Origin: Actinomycetota bacterium
Lineage (GTDB): Bacteria; Actinomycetota; Actinomycetes; S36-B12; UBA5976
Assembly: GCA_026392535.1 (NCBI GenBank)
Contig: JAPLBX010000015.1
Span: 7,760 to 33,033, forward strand
Reading direction: 5' to 3'
Length of the DNA: 25,274 nucleotides
Below are positions 7,637 to 16,509 of the stretch, one piece after another. The position numbers and the translations under genes were made by a program. The notes below the pieces were generated by a model. That model had not been told where the DNA came from. It searched no databases and saw only the letters and a program-made list of their open reading frames with translations. Each line of letters begins with the position of its first letter. Positions within the stretch are counted from its first letter, which is position 1.

Positions 7637-9925
7637 CTAACCTACCGTCGGCCCGAAAAGAGCTGGCAAAGTTTCGAAATGCTTTTTGCTCAATTCCGAG
7701 ATTGGCAAAACCAAAGTTTCATTCCACACATTGTCGATACTCAAAACCTGTTCATCTGCCAACATTGAATCAACTACTCCGATTCGAGTGTTAGCAAATC
7801 CACGAGCATTACACATTTCAGTAAATCTAGTTTCTTCACTTCGTGGCACAACCACAACTGCGCGAGTTGCAGATTCGGCGTAAGCAAAAACAAATGGATC
7901 CAAATTGTCTGGCACCCAAAGGCGAGCACCAATCCCTGAACGAATCGCCATTTCTACTAATGTTTGCATCGCGCCACCTTCGCTCACGTCGTGGGCGGCG
8001 TTGATTAAGCCATCGCGTGATGCGGCAACAAGAATTTGCGAAAGTTGCATTTCTTTTTGTAAATCTATTTTAGGTGGCAAACCGCCAAGATGCGCATGAA
8101 TCTCGTGTGCCCACTCACTACCAGCAAAATCATCACTGGTTTCACCAAGTAGATAAATCAGATCGCCATCTTCTTGCCAAGCCATACCAGTGCGACGCTC
8201 AACATCATCAATAACGCCTAGGACGCCAACTACTGGGGTTGGCAAAATTGCAACATTGCCAGTTTGGTTATAGAAAGAAACATTGCCACCGGTGACTGGG
8301 GTGTTCATCTCTAAGCAACCATCTGCAAGGCCACGGACGGCTTCAGAAAATTGCCACATAACTTCTGGATCTTCAGGCGAACCAAAATTCAAGCAGTTAG
8401 TTACCGCCAAAGGAACAGCACCAGTTGTTGAAACATTTCGATATGCCTCTGCTAATGCCAACTTTGCACCGTTGTAAGGATCTAGTTTTGCAAACCGGCC
8501 ATTGCAATCAGTTGAAACTGCAACACCACGACCAGTAGTTTCATCAACCCGAACCATTCCTGAATCTTCTGGTTGGGACAAAATTGTATTTCCCAAAACA
8601 TAACGGTCATATTGGTCTGTCACCCAACGCTTTGATGCCAAGTTTGGTGCGGCAGTCATTTTCAAAATAGTTTCGCGAAGTTCGCTAACTGTTGTTGGCC
8701 GAGCAAGCTTTGATGGCGAATCAGCTTGTAATGCATCTTGCCAAACTGGTCGGTGGTAAGGACGTTCATAAACCGGACCATCGTGGGCAACAGTGCGCGG
8801 TGGCACATCAACAATGATCTCGTTATGCCATTCAATTACTAGTCGGCCAGTGTCGGTCACTTCACCAATATCAGTAGCAACAACTTCCCACTTCTGGCAA
8901 ATTTCCATGAACTTAGCGACATTCTCTGGTGGCACGATTGCACACATACGTTCTTGAGATTCACTCATCAAGATTTCTTCAGGCGAAAGTGTGTGATCGC
9001 GAAGTGGAACTCGGTCCAACCAAACATGCATTCCGCCAGTTCCATTGCTGGCAAGTTCGGAAGTAGCACATGAAATACCCGCGCCACCCAAATCTTGAAT
9101 ACCTTCGACTAAACCTGCATGCAAAACCTCGAGGGTGCATTCAATAAGTAGTTTTTCCATAAATGGATCTCCAACTTGAACGCTAGGACGTTTGGCCGGG
9201 CCACCATCTTCAAAGGTTTCTGACGCAAGAACCGAAACGCCACCAATTCCATCGCCACCGGTTGCAGCACCAAACAAAATGACTCGGTTGCCGATAACTG
9301 AAGCTTTAGCAAGATGAATATCTTCGTGACGCATAGTTCCAACACAAAGTGCATTCACTAGAGGATTGCCAAGGTAAGACGGATCAAATACAACTTCGCC
9401 ACCAATGTTTGGAAGGCCAAGGCAGTTTCCGTATCCACCAACACCCGCAATGATGCCTGGTAAAACTCGCGCAGTGTCTTTTGCATCAGCTGGACCGAAT
9501 CGAAGTGGATCCATAACTGCAACTGGGCGAGCACCCATTGAAAGAATGTCGCGCACAATGCCGCCAATGCCAGTTGCAGCACCTTGATATGGTTCAACGA
9601 AAGACGGATGGTTATGGCTTTCAACTTTGAAAGTTACTGCCCAGCCGTCACCAATGTCGACCACACCAGCATTTTCACCAATTCCCACCAGCATTGCATC
9701 AGATTTAGGTTTCTTCTCACCAAATTGTTGCAAGTGAACTTTAGAAGATTTGTATGAGCAATGTTCACTCCACATAACGGAGTACATAGCAAGTTCAGAA
9801 TTTGTCGGTCGCCGACCAAGAATTTCTCGAATCCGAGCGTATTCATCATCTTTTACGCCAAGGTCTAAATATGGCTGCTTCACATCTGGAGTTTCACTTG
9901 CGATTTTTACAGTGTCCATGCTCAT
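7637..9925 (-). CDS. purL: Phosphoribosylformylglycinamidine synthase subunit PurL
   Basis: Large synthetase subunit that turns FGAR, ATP and ammonia into FGAM. At 762 residues it is the short, three-component type that needs separate PurS and PurQ. Visible motifs: SEHCSYKSSK (53-62, with His55), GENAGVVDIGDG, KVESHNHPSFVEPYQGAATG (substrate and ATP site), MGARPVAVMDPLRFG, and the second half with DCNGRFAKLDP and ITGGNVSFYNQT-like TPVTGGNVSFYN. The ATG at 9925 overlaps the purQ stop (TAATG), with AGGTG upstream; a second ATG lies two codons in. It is two bases ahead of the SCP-like gene. It depends on ammonia delivered by PurQ, which is damaged here. Confidence 0.96.
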   Translation of the reverse strand: MSMDTVKIASETPDVKQPYLDLGVKDDEYARIREILGRRPTNSELAMYSVMWSEHCSYKSSKVHLQQFGEKKPKSDAMLVGIGENAGVVDIGDGWAVTFKVESHNHPSFVEPYQGAATGIGGIVRDILSMGARPVAVMDPLRFGPADAKDTARVLPGIIAGVGGYGNCLGLPNIGGEVVFDPSYLGNPLVNALCVGTMRHEDIHLAKASVIGNRVILFGAATGGDGIGGVSVLASETFEDGGPAKRPSVQVGDPFMEKLLIECTLEVLHAGLVEGIQDLGGAGISCATSELASNGTGGMHVWLDRVPLRDHTLSPEEILMSESQERMCAIVPPENVAKFMEICQKWEVVATDIGEVTDTGRLVIEWHNEIIVDVPPRTVAHDGPVYERPYHRPVWQDALQADSPSKLARPTTVSELRETILKMTAAPNLASKRWVTDQYDRYVLGNTILSQPEDSGMVRVDETTGRGVAVSTDCNGRFAKLDPYNGAKLALAEAYRNVSTTGAVPLAVTNCLNFGSPEDPEVMWQFSEAVRGLADGCLEMNTPVTGGNVSFYNQTGNVAILPTPVVGVLGVIDDVERRTGMAWQEDGDLIYLLGETSDDFAGSEWAHEIHAHLGGLPPKIDLQKEMQLSQILVAASRDGLINAAHDVSEGGAMQTLVEMAIRSGIGARLWVPDNLDPFVFAYAESATRAVVVVPRSEETRFTEMCNARGFANTRIGVVDSMLADEQVLSIDNVWNETLVLPISELSKKHFETLPALFGPTVG

Positions 9926-10553
9926 TACTTAACACCTGCCAATAGCGAGCTTAGAACGGAAGTGAAAAACGGCAAACCATCAGTTGTTGGACCAGTCAAA
10001 GCATCAACCGCATGTTCTGGATGTGGCATCAAACCAACTACGTTTCCGCGTGCGTTTGTTATGCCAGCGATATCGCGGCGTGTTTTTCATCGGCGATGTA
10101 TCCACCTTCGCCATTCTTAAGTGGAATCACAATTTCTTGACCAACTTCAAAATTTTTAGTCCAAATCGATGAGTTGTTCTCTATGCGGATTTTCTGGTCG
10201 CGACAAACAAAGTGCTGATGGTCATTTCGAATCAAAGCACCTGGCAATAAATGTGATTCGCAGAGAATTTGAAAACCATTACAAATGCCAAAAACTGGAA
10301 GCCCACCATTTGCCGCAACCACAAGTTTTTCCATCACTGGTGCGAACCGAGCAATGGCTCCGCAACGCAAATAATCGCCGTATGAAAACCCACCTGGTAA
10401 AACCACTGCATCTACGTCGTGCAGATTTGCATCTCCGTGCCAAAGTGCAACTGCTGTGCCACCGGCAATGCGAACTGCGCGGGCTGCATCTCTATCGTCT
10501 AACGAACCTGGGAAAGTTACTACACCAATGCGTGCGCCAGAAACTTCGCTCAC
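9925..10553 (-). pseudogene. purQ: Phosphoribosylformylglycinamidine synthase glutaminase subunit, frame-disrupted with internal deletion
   Basis: Glutaminase subunit that feeds ammonia to PurL. The frame from GTG 10553 reads 164 residues and stops at 10059. It holds VVTFPGSLDDRDAARA, PGGFSYGDYLRCGAIAR (oxyanion strand) and FGICNGFQIL with the nucleophile Cys91, but after GEGGYIADEK it reads HAAISLA and stops. The remaining C-terminus is intact in another frame (about 10077 down to 9925): DIAGITNARGNVVGLMPHPEHAVD with the catalytic His and Glu, ending TAA over the purL ATG. About 18-20 residues normally between these parts (the region containing VVFRY..NPNGS in relatives) are missing. One extra A in the A5 run at 10083-10087 would rejoin the frames but not restore the lost segment. 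Could be a true mutation, an assembly or sequencing error, or rescued by slippage. purS overlaps its start by four bases. Confidence 0.85.
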
Positions 10554-10798
10554 GCCTTTTCAACTCGCAATTCGTAATCTTCAATTACTGGGTTGCTCAA
10601 TAGGTTGCCTGCTAGTTCGTGAAGTTTTTTCAATGTTTCATCATTGACGTCGCCATCTAGATCAATTACGAATTGTTTTCCTTGACGGACATTTGAAACT
10701 TTGCCAAGTCCAAGGCGAACCAATGACCCTTGGACAGCGCGACCTTGTGGGTCGAGAATTTCTGACTTCAATCGAACATCGACCACGACACGGGCCAC
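10550..10798 (-). CDS. purS: Phosphoribosylformylglycinamidine synthase subunit PurS
   Basis: Small scaffold subunit of the PurSQL FGAM synthase. 82 residues, the usual size. It begins MARVVVDVRLKSEILDPQGRAVQGSL, the family hallmark, followed by LGLGKVSNVRQGKQFVIDL and a C-terminal helix with NPVIEDYEL. The start is GTG at 10798 with AGGAG about eight bases upstream. It ends in a GTGA overlap with purQ. It is probably the first gene of a transcription unit purS-purQ-purL-SCP-purF-purM, since the 91-bp gap before it is the largest inside the purine block. Confidence 0.95.
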   Translation of the reverse strand: MARVVVDVRLKSEILDPQGRAVQGSLVRLGLGKVSNVRQGKQFVIDLDGDVNDETLKKLHELAGNLLSNPVIEDYELRVEKA

Positions 10799-10836
10799 GC
10801 GGCGCTCCTTTGATAAGGGGTTTTGCGGATTTTTAG

Positions 10837-10852
10837 CACTGAAAATTCAGTG
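10837..10852. promoter_or_regulatory. 16-bp perfect palindrome upstream of purS
   Basis: CACTGAAAATTCAGTG is a perfect 7-bp inverted repeat about a two-base centre, 39 bp before the purS start. It is not followed by a T run in the direction of transcription, so it is not a convincing terminator. A dimeric repressor or activator site near a purS promoter is possible, but no regulator is identified. Confidence 0.4.
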
Positions 10853-10868
10853 GCTAGGGAGCAAAGTT

Positions 10869-10892
10869 TAGTCGCGAAGTGGCTTGCGACTA
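10869..10892 (-). other. Stem-loop at the purC stop codon
   Basis: On the minus strand TAGTCGC, then AAG-CCA-CTT, a bulged C, and GCGACTA form a 7+3 bp hairpin whose 5' arm begins with the purC TAG. Only AACTTTGC follows, with no real U tract, so it may be a weak terminator, an attenuator or an mRNA-stabilising stem between purC and purS. Confidence 0.4.
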
Positions 10893-11774
10893 GGACCAGG
10901 CAAGGCCTGTCAAACGCTCATATGCCTCAACGTATTTATCGTGAGTTCCAGCCACAACCTCAGGTGGCAAAGCTGGTGGTGGGGTGCTGCCAGAACGGTC
11001 CCAGCCTGAGGCTGAAGAGGTCAACCAGTCACGTAGGAACTGCTTATCAAAGGAGGGCTGGCTGGCTCCTGGTGCCCACAGTTCGGCTGGCCAGTAACGT
11101 GAAGAATCTGGGGTCAACACCTCATCAGCGAGCAATATCTGCCCATCAGCAGCTCGCCCAAATTCGAACTTGGTATCTGCCAAGATCACATTTCTTGTCC
11201 GAGCTACTTCTTCGGCCCGTTCATAAATTGCAATTGTTAAATCTCGAAGGGTGGTTGCATCTGCTTGCCCAATGGTTTTAACCACATGATTGAAATCTAC
11301 ATTTTCATCATGATCGCCAAGTTCCGCTTTTGTGGCTGGGGTGAAAATCGAATTTGGAAGGCGCGACCCGTCAACTAGGCCATCTGGAAGTGCATTTCCG
11401 CAGATCTTTTTGTGTTCTTTGTATTCGGCCAAACCAGAGCCGGCTAAATATCCGCGCGCGACGCATTCAATTGGAAACATTTCAAGTGACTGACAAATCA
11501 TTGCGCGGCCGGCAACTGATTGCGGAACATCAGTACTAATAACATGATTTGGAACTATGTCTTTAAGTTTGTCAAACCACCAAAGTGAAAGTGCAGTGAG
11601 AATTTTTCCTTTGTCTGGAATTTCAGTTGGCATAACCCAGTCATATGCACTTATGCGATCACTTGCAACAAAAAGTAATTGATTATCTGGAGTTCGATAG
11701 AGGTCTCGTACTTTTCCTGAATAAACATGGGTGTATTCCGGTGGTAATTCGTAATTGGTTGGTTTGATATCCAC
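10890..11774 (-). CDS. purC: Phosphoribosylaminoimidazole-succinocarboxamide synthase (SAICAR synthetase)
   Basis: Joins CAIR and aspartate with ATP to make SAICAR. 294 residues, the longer SAICAR synthetase form. Motifs: HVYSGKVRDLY (nucleotide loop), LLFVASDRISAYDWVMPTEIPDKGKILT (in adjacent segments), CVARGYLAGSGLAEY, LADTKFEFGR and LADEVLTPDSSRYW with PSFDKQFLRDWL. The start is GTG at 11774, five bases after the purB stop, with a TAGG near the stop as likely ribosome site. A hairpin overlaps its stop codon, and a 91-bp gap separates it from purS. Confidence 0.96.
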   Translation of the reverse strand: MDIKPTNYELPPEYTHVYSGKVRDLYRTPDNQLLFVASDRISAYDWVMPTEIPDKGKILTALSLWWFDKLKDIVPNHVISTDVPQSVAGRAMICQSLEMFPIECVARGYLAGSGLAEYKEHKKICGNALPDGLVDGSRLPNSIFTPATKAELGDHDENVDFNHVVKTIGQADATTLRDLTIAIYERAEEVARTRNVILADTKFEFGRAADGQILLADEVLTPDSSRYWPAELWAPGASQPSFDKQFLRDWLTSSASGWDRSGSTPPPALPPEVVAGTHDKYVEAYERLTGLAWS

Positions 11775-11779
11775 TGCGC

Positions 11780-13204
11780 CTACAGAATTGAAGCAGGTGA
11801 ATAAATTGCAGCATCAGGATTTAGTGATGCGATTGATTCAATTTGTTCGACCACAGCAGCAACTTGGGAAACTGCAGCACCGGTGAATTCCATTGGAGAT
11901 TTCATCAAGCTGTTGATTTCATCGGCAGACAATTGCAATCGACTGTCTCCTGCTAAACGCTCTACTAAATTGTTGATTCCACCCTCGCGAAGCGAAAGCG
12001 CGGTCGCAACTGCGTGTTCCTTGATAACTTCGTGGGCCACTTCGCGTCCCACACCTTTGCGCACCGCAGCCATTAAAACTTTGGTGGTAGCAAGGAATGG
12101 CAGATTTCGGGCTAATTCCTTTTCAATCACAGCAGGAAAAGCGCCAAATTCATCTAAGACTGTCAAGAAAGTTTCAAACAAGCCGTCAATTGCAAAGAAT
12201 GCATCGGCAAGTGCAACCCGGCGAACTACTGAACAAGCCACGTCGCCTTCATTCCATTGACTTCCGGCAAGTTCTGCTGTCATATTTGCATAGCCGCGCA
12301 AAATTACGGCAAACCCATTTATCCGTTCGCAAGAACGGGTGTTCATCTTGTGTGGCATTGCACTTGAGCCAACTTGCCCAGCTTTAAATCCCTCAGTGAC
12401 AAGTTCTACACCTGCCATCAATCTGATTGTGTGTGCCAAAGATGAAGGACCAGCTGCAAGTTGCACAAGTGCGCTTGTCACATCGTGATCTAGAGAACGT
12501 GGATACACCTGACCAACGGATGTAAGTACGTTTTCAAAACCTAGATGTTCAGCAATTTTACTTTCAAGAATAGCAAGTTTCTTTTCGTCACCATTAAGTA
12601 AATCCAACATATCTTGCGCAGTGCCAACTGGGCCTTTGATGCCACGTAATGGATAGCGAACAATTAAATCTTCCAGCCGATCGAATGAAATCAACATTTC
12701 ATCTGCAGCAGAGGCAAAACGCTTTCCGAGAGTTGTGATTTGTGCCGGCACATTATGTGAGCGACCAGTTAATGGAGTTTCTTCATATTGCGAAGCCATA
12801 TTTCCTAGGCGAACAAGTGCCGCAATCACCCGAACTCGGATTAATTGCAAAGACTGCAAAATTTGAAGTTGTTCAACGTTTTCGGTTAAGTCGCGTGAAG
12901 TCATACCTTTGTGAATTTGTTCATGGCCTGCAAGTGCAGAAAATTCTTCGATTCGAGCCTTAACGTCGTGACGGGTTACTGCTTCACGAGCTGCAATAGA
13001 AGCAAGGTCAATTTGGTCAATGACTTTTTCATATGCAGCAATCGCATCTTTTGGCACTTCGATGCCAGCATCCGCTTGGGCTTTTAATACAGCAATCCAA
13101 AGTTGGCGCTCTAACCGGACCTTATTTTCAGCTGACCAGATAACGGCCATATCTTGCGATGCATATCTATTCGCCAGGACATTTTCGATGCGCGGTTTAG
13201 TCAC
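11780..13204 (-). CDS. purB: Adenylosuccinate lyase
   Basis: Eliminates fumarate from SAICAR and from adenylosuccinate, so it works in both IMP and AMP branches. 474 residues, fumarase/aspartase superfamily. The signature GSSAMPHKMN is at 279-288, the catalytic histidine region GRSHNVPAQ at 148-156, and MTSRDLTENV at 101-110. The start is GTG at 13204, 12 bp after the purD stop, with GAGAG about 9 bases upstream. It ends five bases before purC. Being placed among purA and purC fits its dual role. Confidence 0.96.
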   Translation of the reverse strand: MTKPRIENVLANRYASQDMAVIWSAENKVRLERQLWIAVLKAQADAGIEVPKDAIAAYEKVIDQIDLASIAAREAVTRHDVKARIEEFSALAGHEQIHKGMTSRDLTENVEQLQILQSLQLIRVRVIAALVRLGNMASQYEETPLTGRSHNVPAQITTLGKRFASAADEMLISFDRLEDLIVRYPLRGIKGPVGTAQDMLDLLNGDEKKLAILESKIAEHLGFENVLTSVGQVYPRSLDHDVTSALVQLAAGPSSLAHTIRLMAGVELVTEGFKAGQVGSSAMPHKMNTRSCERINGFAVILRGYANMTAELAGSQWNEGDVACSVVRRVALADAFFAIDGLFETFLTVLDEFGAFPAVIEKELARNLPFLATTKVLMAAVRKGVGREVAHEVIKEHAVATALSLREGGINNLVERLAGDSRLQLSADEINSLMKSPMEFTGAAVSQVAAVVEQIESIASLNPDAAIYSPASIL

Positions 13205-13216
13205 TGGCTCATTCTC

Positions 13217-14473
13217 TCAGTTAGCGGCCTTTTGAGCGATGTCCGTGCGGAAATGTGCTCCTCGGATGCTGATCTGCCCCACAGCTCCATATGCGCGGGC
13301 TCGAGCAGTTTTGAGGTCTGGGCCAGTGGCTGTGACTGACAGAACCCGGCCACCTGCCGTAACGATTTCACCGTCTTTCAAAGCTGTCCCTGCATGGTGA
13401 ACTTTCACGTTCGGCAAAGCATCGGCGCGCTCTAAACCATTAATCACATCGCCGACAATTGGAGTTTGGGGATATTTCTCACTTGCAATCACAACTGTTA
13501 CTGCTGCATCGGTTGACCATTCAAGTGGTGGTAGTTGATTTAGCTTCCCCGTTGCTGCTGCATAAAGAACAGATGCAAGTGGGGTTTTTAAGCGAGACAA
13601 AACCACTTGAGTTTCTGGATCTCCGAATCGAGTATTGAATTCAATAACTTTTGGTCCCTTGGATGTGATTGCAAGTCCCACGAATAAAACGCCACTAAAC
13701 GGTGTTCCACGTTCATGCATGAAATCAATAACAGGTTGTCCTATTTTGGTCACTACTTCATCAATTAAATTCGCTGGCGCCCAAGGCAGTGGTGAATATG
13801 CACCCATGCCACCAGTATTTGGACCAGCATCATCATTTCCAACTCGCTTGAAATCCTGAGCTGGTTGCAATGCCACAACATTTTTACCATCGCAAAGCAA
13901 GAAAAGAGAAACTTCAGGTCCGTCTAAGAATTCTTCAACCACAACTTTTGCATCTGGAGTTGCAAAACATTCTTGTGCATGTTCGATTGCGACTTCTGCT
14001 TCATTTGTTACAACCACACCTTTGCCGGCTGCAAGCCCATCATCTTTAATCACAAATGGAGCACCGAATTCGGCCATTGCTTTTTCTACTTCAGAAACAT
14101 TGCTGCAGGTATAAGACTTTGAAGTTGGAACATTTGCCGCCTTCATCACTTCTTTAGCAAAGGACTTACTAGCTTCAAGTTTTGCAGCTTCACGCAATGG
14201 TCCAAAGCATGCGATTCCAGCAGCGGTAACCGCATCGGCTGCGCCATGCGCCAATGGAATTTCAGGGCCTATAACAACTAGATCCACATTTAGTTGCTGA
14301 GCCAGCAAAGTAATCGCTGCGCTGTTTGTCACATCTATTGGATGGATTGGAACCTCCTGCGCAATTCCGGCATTGCCCGGCGCGCAGTCCACGGATTCGG
14401 TAATTGGATCTGCCAACAAAGAACGCACAATTGCATGTTCTCGCGCACCTGAGCCAATCACCAGAATTTTCAC
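13217..14473 (-). CDS. purD: Phosphoribosylamine--glycine ligase (GAR synthetase)
   Basis: ATP-dependent joining of glycine to phosphoribosylamine, the second step of purine synthesis. 418 residues, ATP-grasp fold. It begins MKILVIGSGAREHAI, then shows KDDGLAAGKGVVV (ATP-binding loop), PNTGGMGAYSP and VIEFNTRFGDPETQ (metal-binding region). The GTG start at 14473 is 24 bp after the aminotransferase stop; the ribosome site is weak. purF, the gene for the preceding step, lies in the same block about 6 kb further along the transcription direction. Confidence 0.96.
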   Translation of the reverse strand: MKILVIGSGAREHAIVRSLLADPITESVDCAPGNAGIAQEVPIHPIDVTNSAAITLLAQQLNVDLVVIGPEIPLAHGAADAVTAAGIACFGPLREAAKLEASKSFAKEVMKAANVPTSKSYTCSNVSEVEKAMAEFGAPFVIKDDGLAAGKGVVVTNEAEVAIEHAQECFATPDAKVVVEEFLDGPEVSLFLLCDGKNVVALQPAQDFKRVGNDDAGPNTGGMGAYSPLPWAPANLIDEVVTKIGQPVIDFMHERGTPFSGVLFVGLAITSKGPKVIEFNTRFGDPETQVVLSRLKTPLASVLYAAATGKLNQLPPLEWSTDAAVTVVIASEKYPQTPIVGDVINGLERADALPNVKVHHAGTALKDGEIVTAGGRVLSVTATGPDLKTARARAYGAVGQISIRGAHFRTDIAQKAAN

Positions 14474-14497
14474 TAGCGAATTTTACTTGCCTTTGGC

Positions 14498-15823
14498 TTA
14501 GCCCTCGTAGTGCTTGTCCAGAACGCTGAAAACTATCTCAAGTTTCTCGAGTGCTTCTTGCACTTCTGACTTTGAGACATTGCAAGGTGGGACAACGTGT
14601 AAACGGTTGGCTGCTGTAAATGGCAACAATCCATTGGCTCGGCAAGTGGCGATCAACTCAGCCATAACTGGCGATGGACCAGTTGCTGGGGCTACTGGTC
14701 TGCGGGTCTTTTGATCATGCACTAGGTCCAAGGCCCAAAAGACGCCAAGTCCGCGAACTTCACCAATGATTGGATGACGTCCGGCTAACTCACATAGACC
14801 TGCACCGAGAACACCACTACCAATCTTGGCTGCGTTTTCAACAATCTTTTCTTCTCGCATTGCGTTAATGGTTGCGACTGCTGATGCGGTTGCGATTGGA
14901 TGACCTGAATAAGTAAGTCCACCTGGGAAAACTTTGGTATCAAACGTGGCTGCGATTTCATCACTGATGATTACGCCGCCAAGTGGGATGTAACCGCTGT
15001 TTACGCCTTTTGCAAAAACAATCAGATCAGGCTTGATGTTGAAGTGCTCAAAGGCAAACCACTTACCGGTGCGACCAGCCATTACTTCATCGGCGATGTA
15101 AACAATGTTGTGTTTTTCGCAAAGTGCCTTTACACCTTCTAGATAGCCAGGTGGCGGAATCAGAACGCCGCCAGTTCCAACTACTGATTCCAACAGAATG
15201 CAGGCGATTGATTGTGGACCTTCAGCGGCAATAACTTCTGCAAGATGAGCAAGTGCGCGTTCGGTTTCTTGTTCAGGAGATTCTGACCAGAAATTTGAAC
15301 GGTATGGAAATGGTCCAAAGAAATGAACGTGACCAAGTGAATATTCATTCGGGATTCGACGCCAGTCACCAGTTGCATTGATTGCTGAACCTGTGTTGCC
15401 ATGATATGAACGGTAGTAAGAAAGTACTTTTGTTTTCCCAGTATGAATGCGAGCCATACGAATTGCATTTTCAACCCCGTCAGCTCCACCGTTAGTGAAG
15501 AAAACTTTGTTGAATCCATCTGGGGCAACTTCGGAAATCAGTTTGGCCGCTTCACCACGTGACTTAACTGCATGCTGTGGCGCGATAGTTGCCATTTCGT
15601 CAGCTTGAGCTTTGATCGCAGCAATCACTTTTGGATGTTGGTGACCAATGTTGGTATTAACCAATTGACTAGAGATGTCGAGGTATTTGTTGCCATCGTA
15701 ATCCCACAGGTATGAACCAGCAGTTTTTTCAACTACAAACGGATTCAAAGCACCTTGCGCAGACCAAGAATGAAAAACATGTTTTCGGTCTAAATCAAAT
15801 ACGTACTTACCTGCATCACTCAT
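14498..15823 (-). CDS. Class III PLP-dependent aminotransferase (omega-amino acid or taurine type)
   Basis: 441 residues of the class III (acetylornithine/omega-amino acid) transaminase family. HSWSAQGALNPFVVEK is followed by LWDYDGNKYLDISSQLVNTNIGHQHP, FFTNGGADGVENAIRMAR, YYRSYHGNTGSA, IADEVMAG with the PLP-ring Asp245, and FAKGVNSGYIPLGG with the Schiff-base Lys272. The N-terminal pattern resembles enzymes annotated as taurine:2-oxoglutarate or beta-alanine/putrescine transaminases, but substrate cannot be fixed from sequence. GGGAAAA precedes the ATG at 15823. It lies between the GNAT gene and purD with gaps of 30 and 24 bp, so it is probably cotranscribed with purine genes. A role in supplying glycine or glutamate nitrogen, or recycling taurine or polyamine nitrogen, would be inference. 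Confidence 0.87.
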   Translation of the reverse strand: MSDAGKYVFDLDRKHVFHSWSAQGALNPFVVEKTAGSYLWDYDGNKYLDISSQLVNTNIGHQHPKVIAAIKAQADEMATIAPQHAVKSRGEAAKLISEVAPDGFNKVFFTNGGADGVENAIRMARIHTGKTKVLSYYRSYHGNTGSAINATGDWRRIPNEYSLGHVHFFGPFPYRSNFWSESPEQETERALAHLAEVIAAEGPQSIACILLESVVGTGGVLIPPPGYLEGVKALCEKHNIVYIADEVMAGRTGKWFAFEHFNIKPDLIVFAKGVNSGYIPLGGVIISDEIAATFDTKVFPGGLTYSGHPIATASAVATINAMREEKIVENAAKIGSGVLGAGLCELAGRHPIIGEVRGLGVFWALDLVHDQKTRRPVAPATGPSPVMAELIATCRANGLLPFTAANRLHVVPPCNVSKSEVQEALEKLEIVFSVLDKHYEG

Positions 15824-15853
15824 ATGTTTTCCCGTTCACTCATGCGCAGAAAT

Positions 15854-16507
15854 CTACTCGGAGTACAGCCGCGCTTCTAGACGAGCACGTACTTTTGGCC
15901 ATTCTTCAGCCGTAATTGAGAAAAGAACGGTATCCCGAATGGTGCCGTCTGCCCGGCGCTGATATTTCCTAAGGATTCCCTCATAGGTGGCACCTAGTCG
16001 AGCTATTGCCTGTTGAGATCTGACATTTCGAATGTCCGTTTTAATTTGCACTCGGCCCATGCCTAATTCTTCAAATGCGTATTTGAGTAGAAGATATTTG
16101 GTTTCAGGGTTTACCTTCGAAGCCCAAACAGACTTTGCGTAAGTAGTTGCGCCAATCTCGGTTCTTGCATCGTTTGCAGAAGTTTCCATAAACGAAGTTG
16201 TGCCAACGATTTCGCCATTTTCGATCAATCGAACTATCCAGGGAAACCAGGCGCTACCGGATAATCGATTTCGCAAAGGTTCGGCAATATCGGCAGCGCT
16301 CTTTGGCCGACTAATCGCATGTTCCCAAAGTTCATCTGAATTAAGTGCATCAAAAAGTTCTTGTGTGTGAACTTCCTGCAGCGGCTCAACTAAAACAAAC
16401 TTTCCCGCTAGCTTTGTTTCAGTGTCGATTGGCCATTTGATTCCCTGCCACACCACATCTTTTGGTCGCGGATCAACCTTTGGATCGAAACGTGGCAATT
16501 CATCCAT
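15854..16507 (-). CDS. GNAT family N-acetyltransferase, RimJ/RimL-like
   Basis: 217 residues. The N-terminal part (KWPIDTETKLAGKFVLVEPL) is followed by a GNAT fold of the RimJ/RimL type: TEIGATTYAKSVWASKVNPETK, LLLKYAFEELGMGRVQIKTDIRNVRSQQAIARLGATYEGILRK (in adjacent segments) and RDTVLFSITAEEWP. This class acetylates protein N-termini, amino acids or antibiotics. The form with YLLLKYAFE and GILRKYQ is common among uncharacterised acetyltransferases near core genes. ATG at 16507, two bases after the purA stop, so it is tightly coupled to purA. Substrate unknown. Confidence 0.85.
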   Translation of the reverse strand: MDELPRFDPKVDPRPKDVVWQGIKWPIDTETKLAGKFVLVEPLQEVHTQELFDALNSDELWEHAISRPKSAADIAEPLRNRLSGSAWFPWIVRLIENGEIVGTTSFMETSANDARTEIGATTYAKSVWASKVNPETKYLLLKYAFEELGMGRVQIKTDIRNVRSQQAIARLGATYEGILRKYQRRADGTIRDTVLFSITAEEWPKVRARLEARLYSE

Positions 16508-16509
16508 GA

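Noticed and set aside
10059..10172. A short but natural PurQ ending at 10059
   Set aside because: The conserved His/Glu segment is found intact just downstream in another frame, ending at the purL start, so the early stop is a disruption and not a shorter family member.
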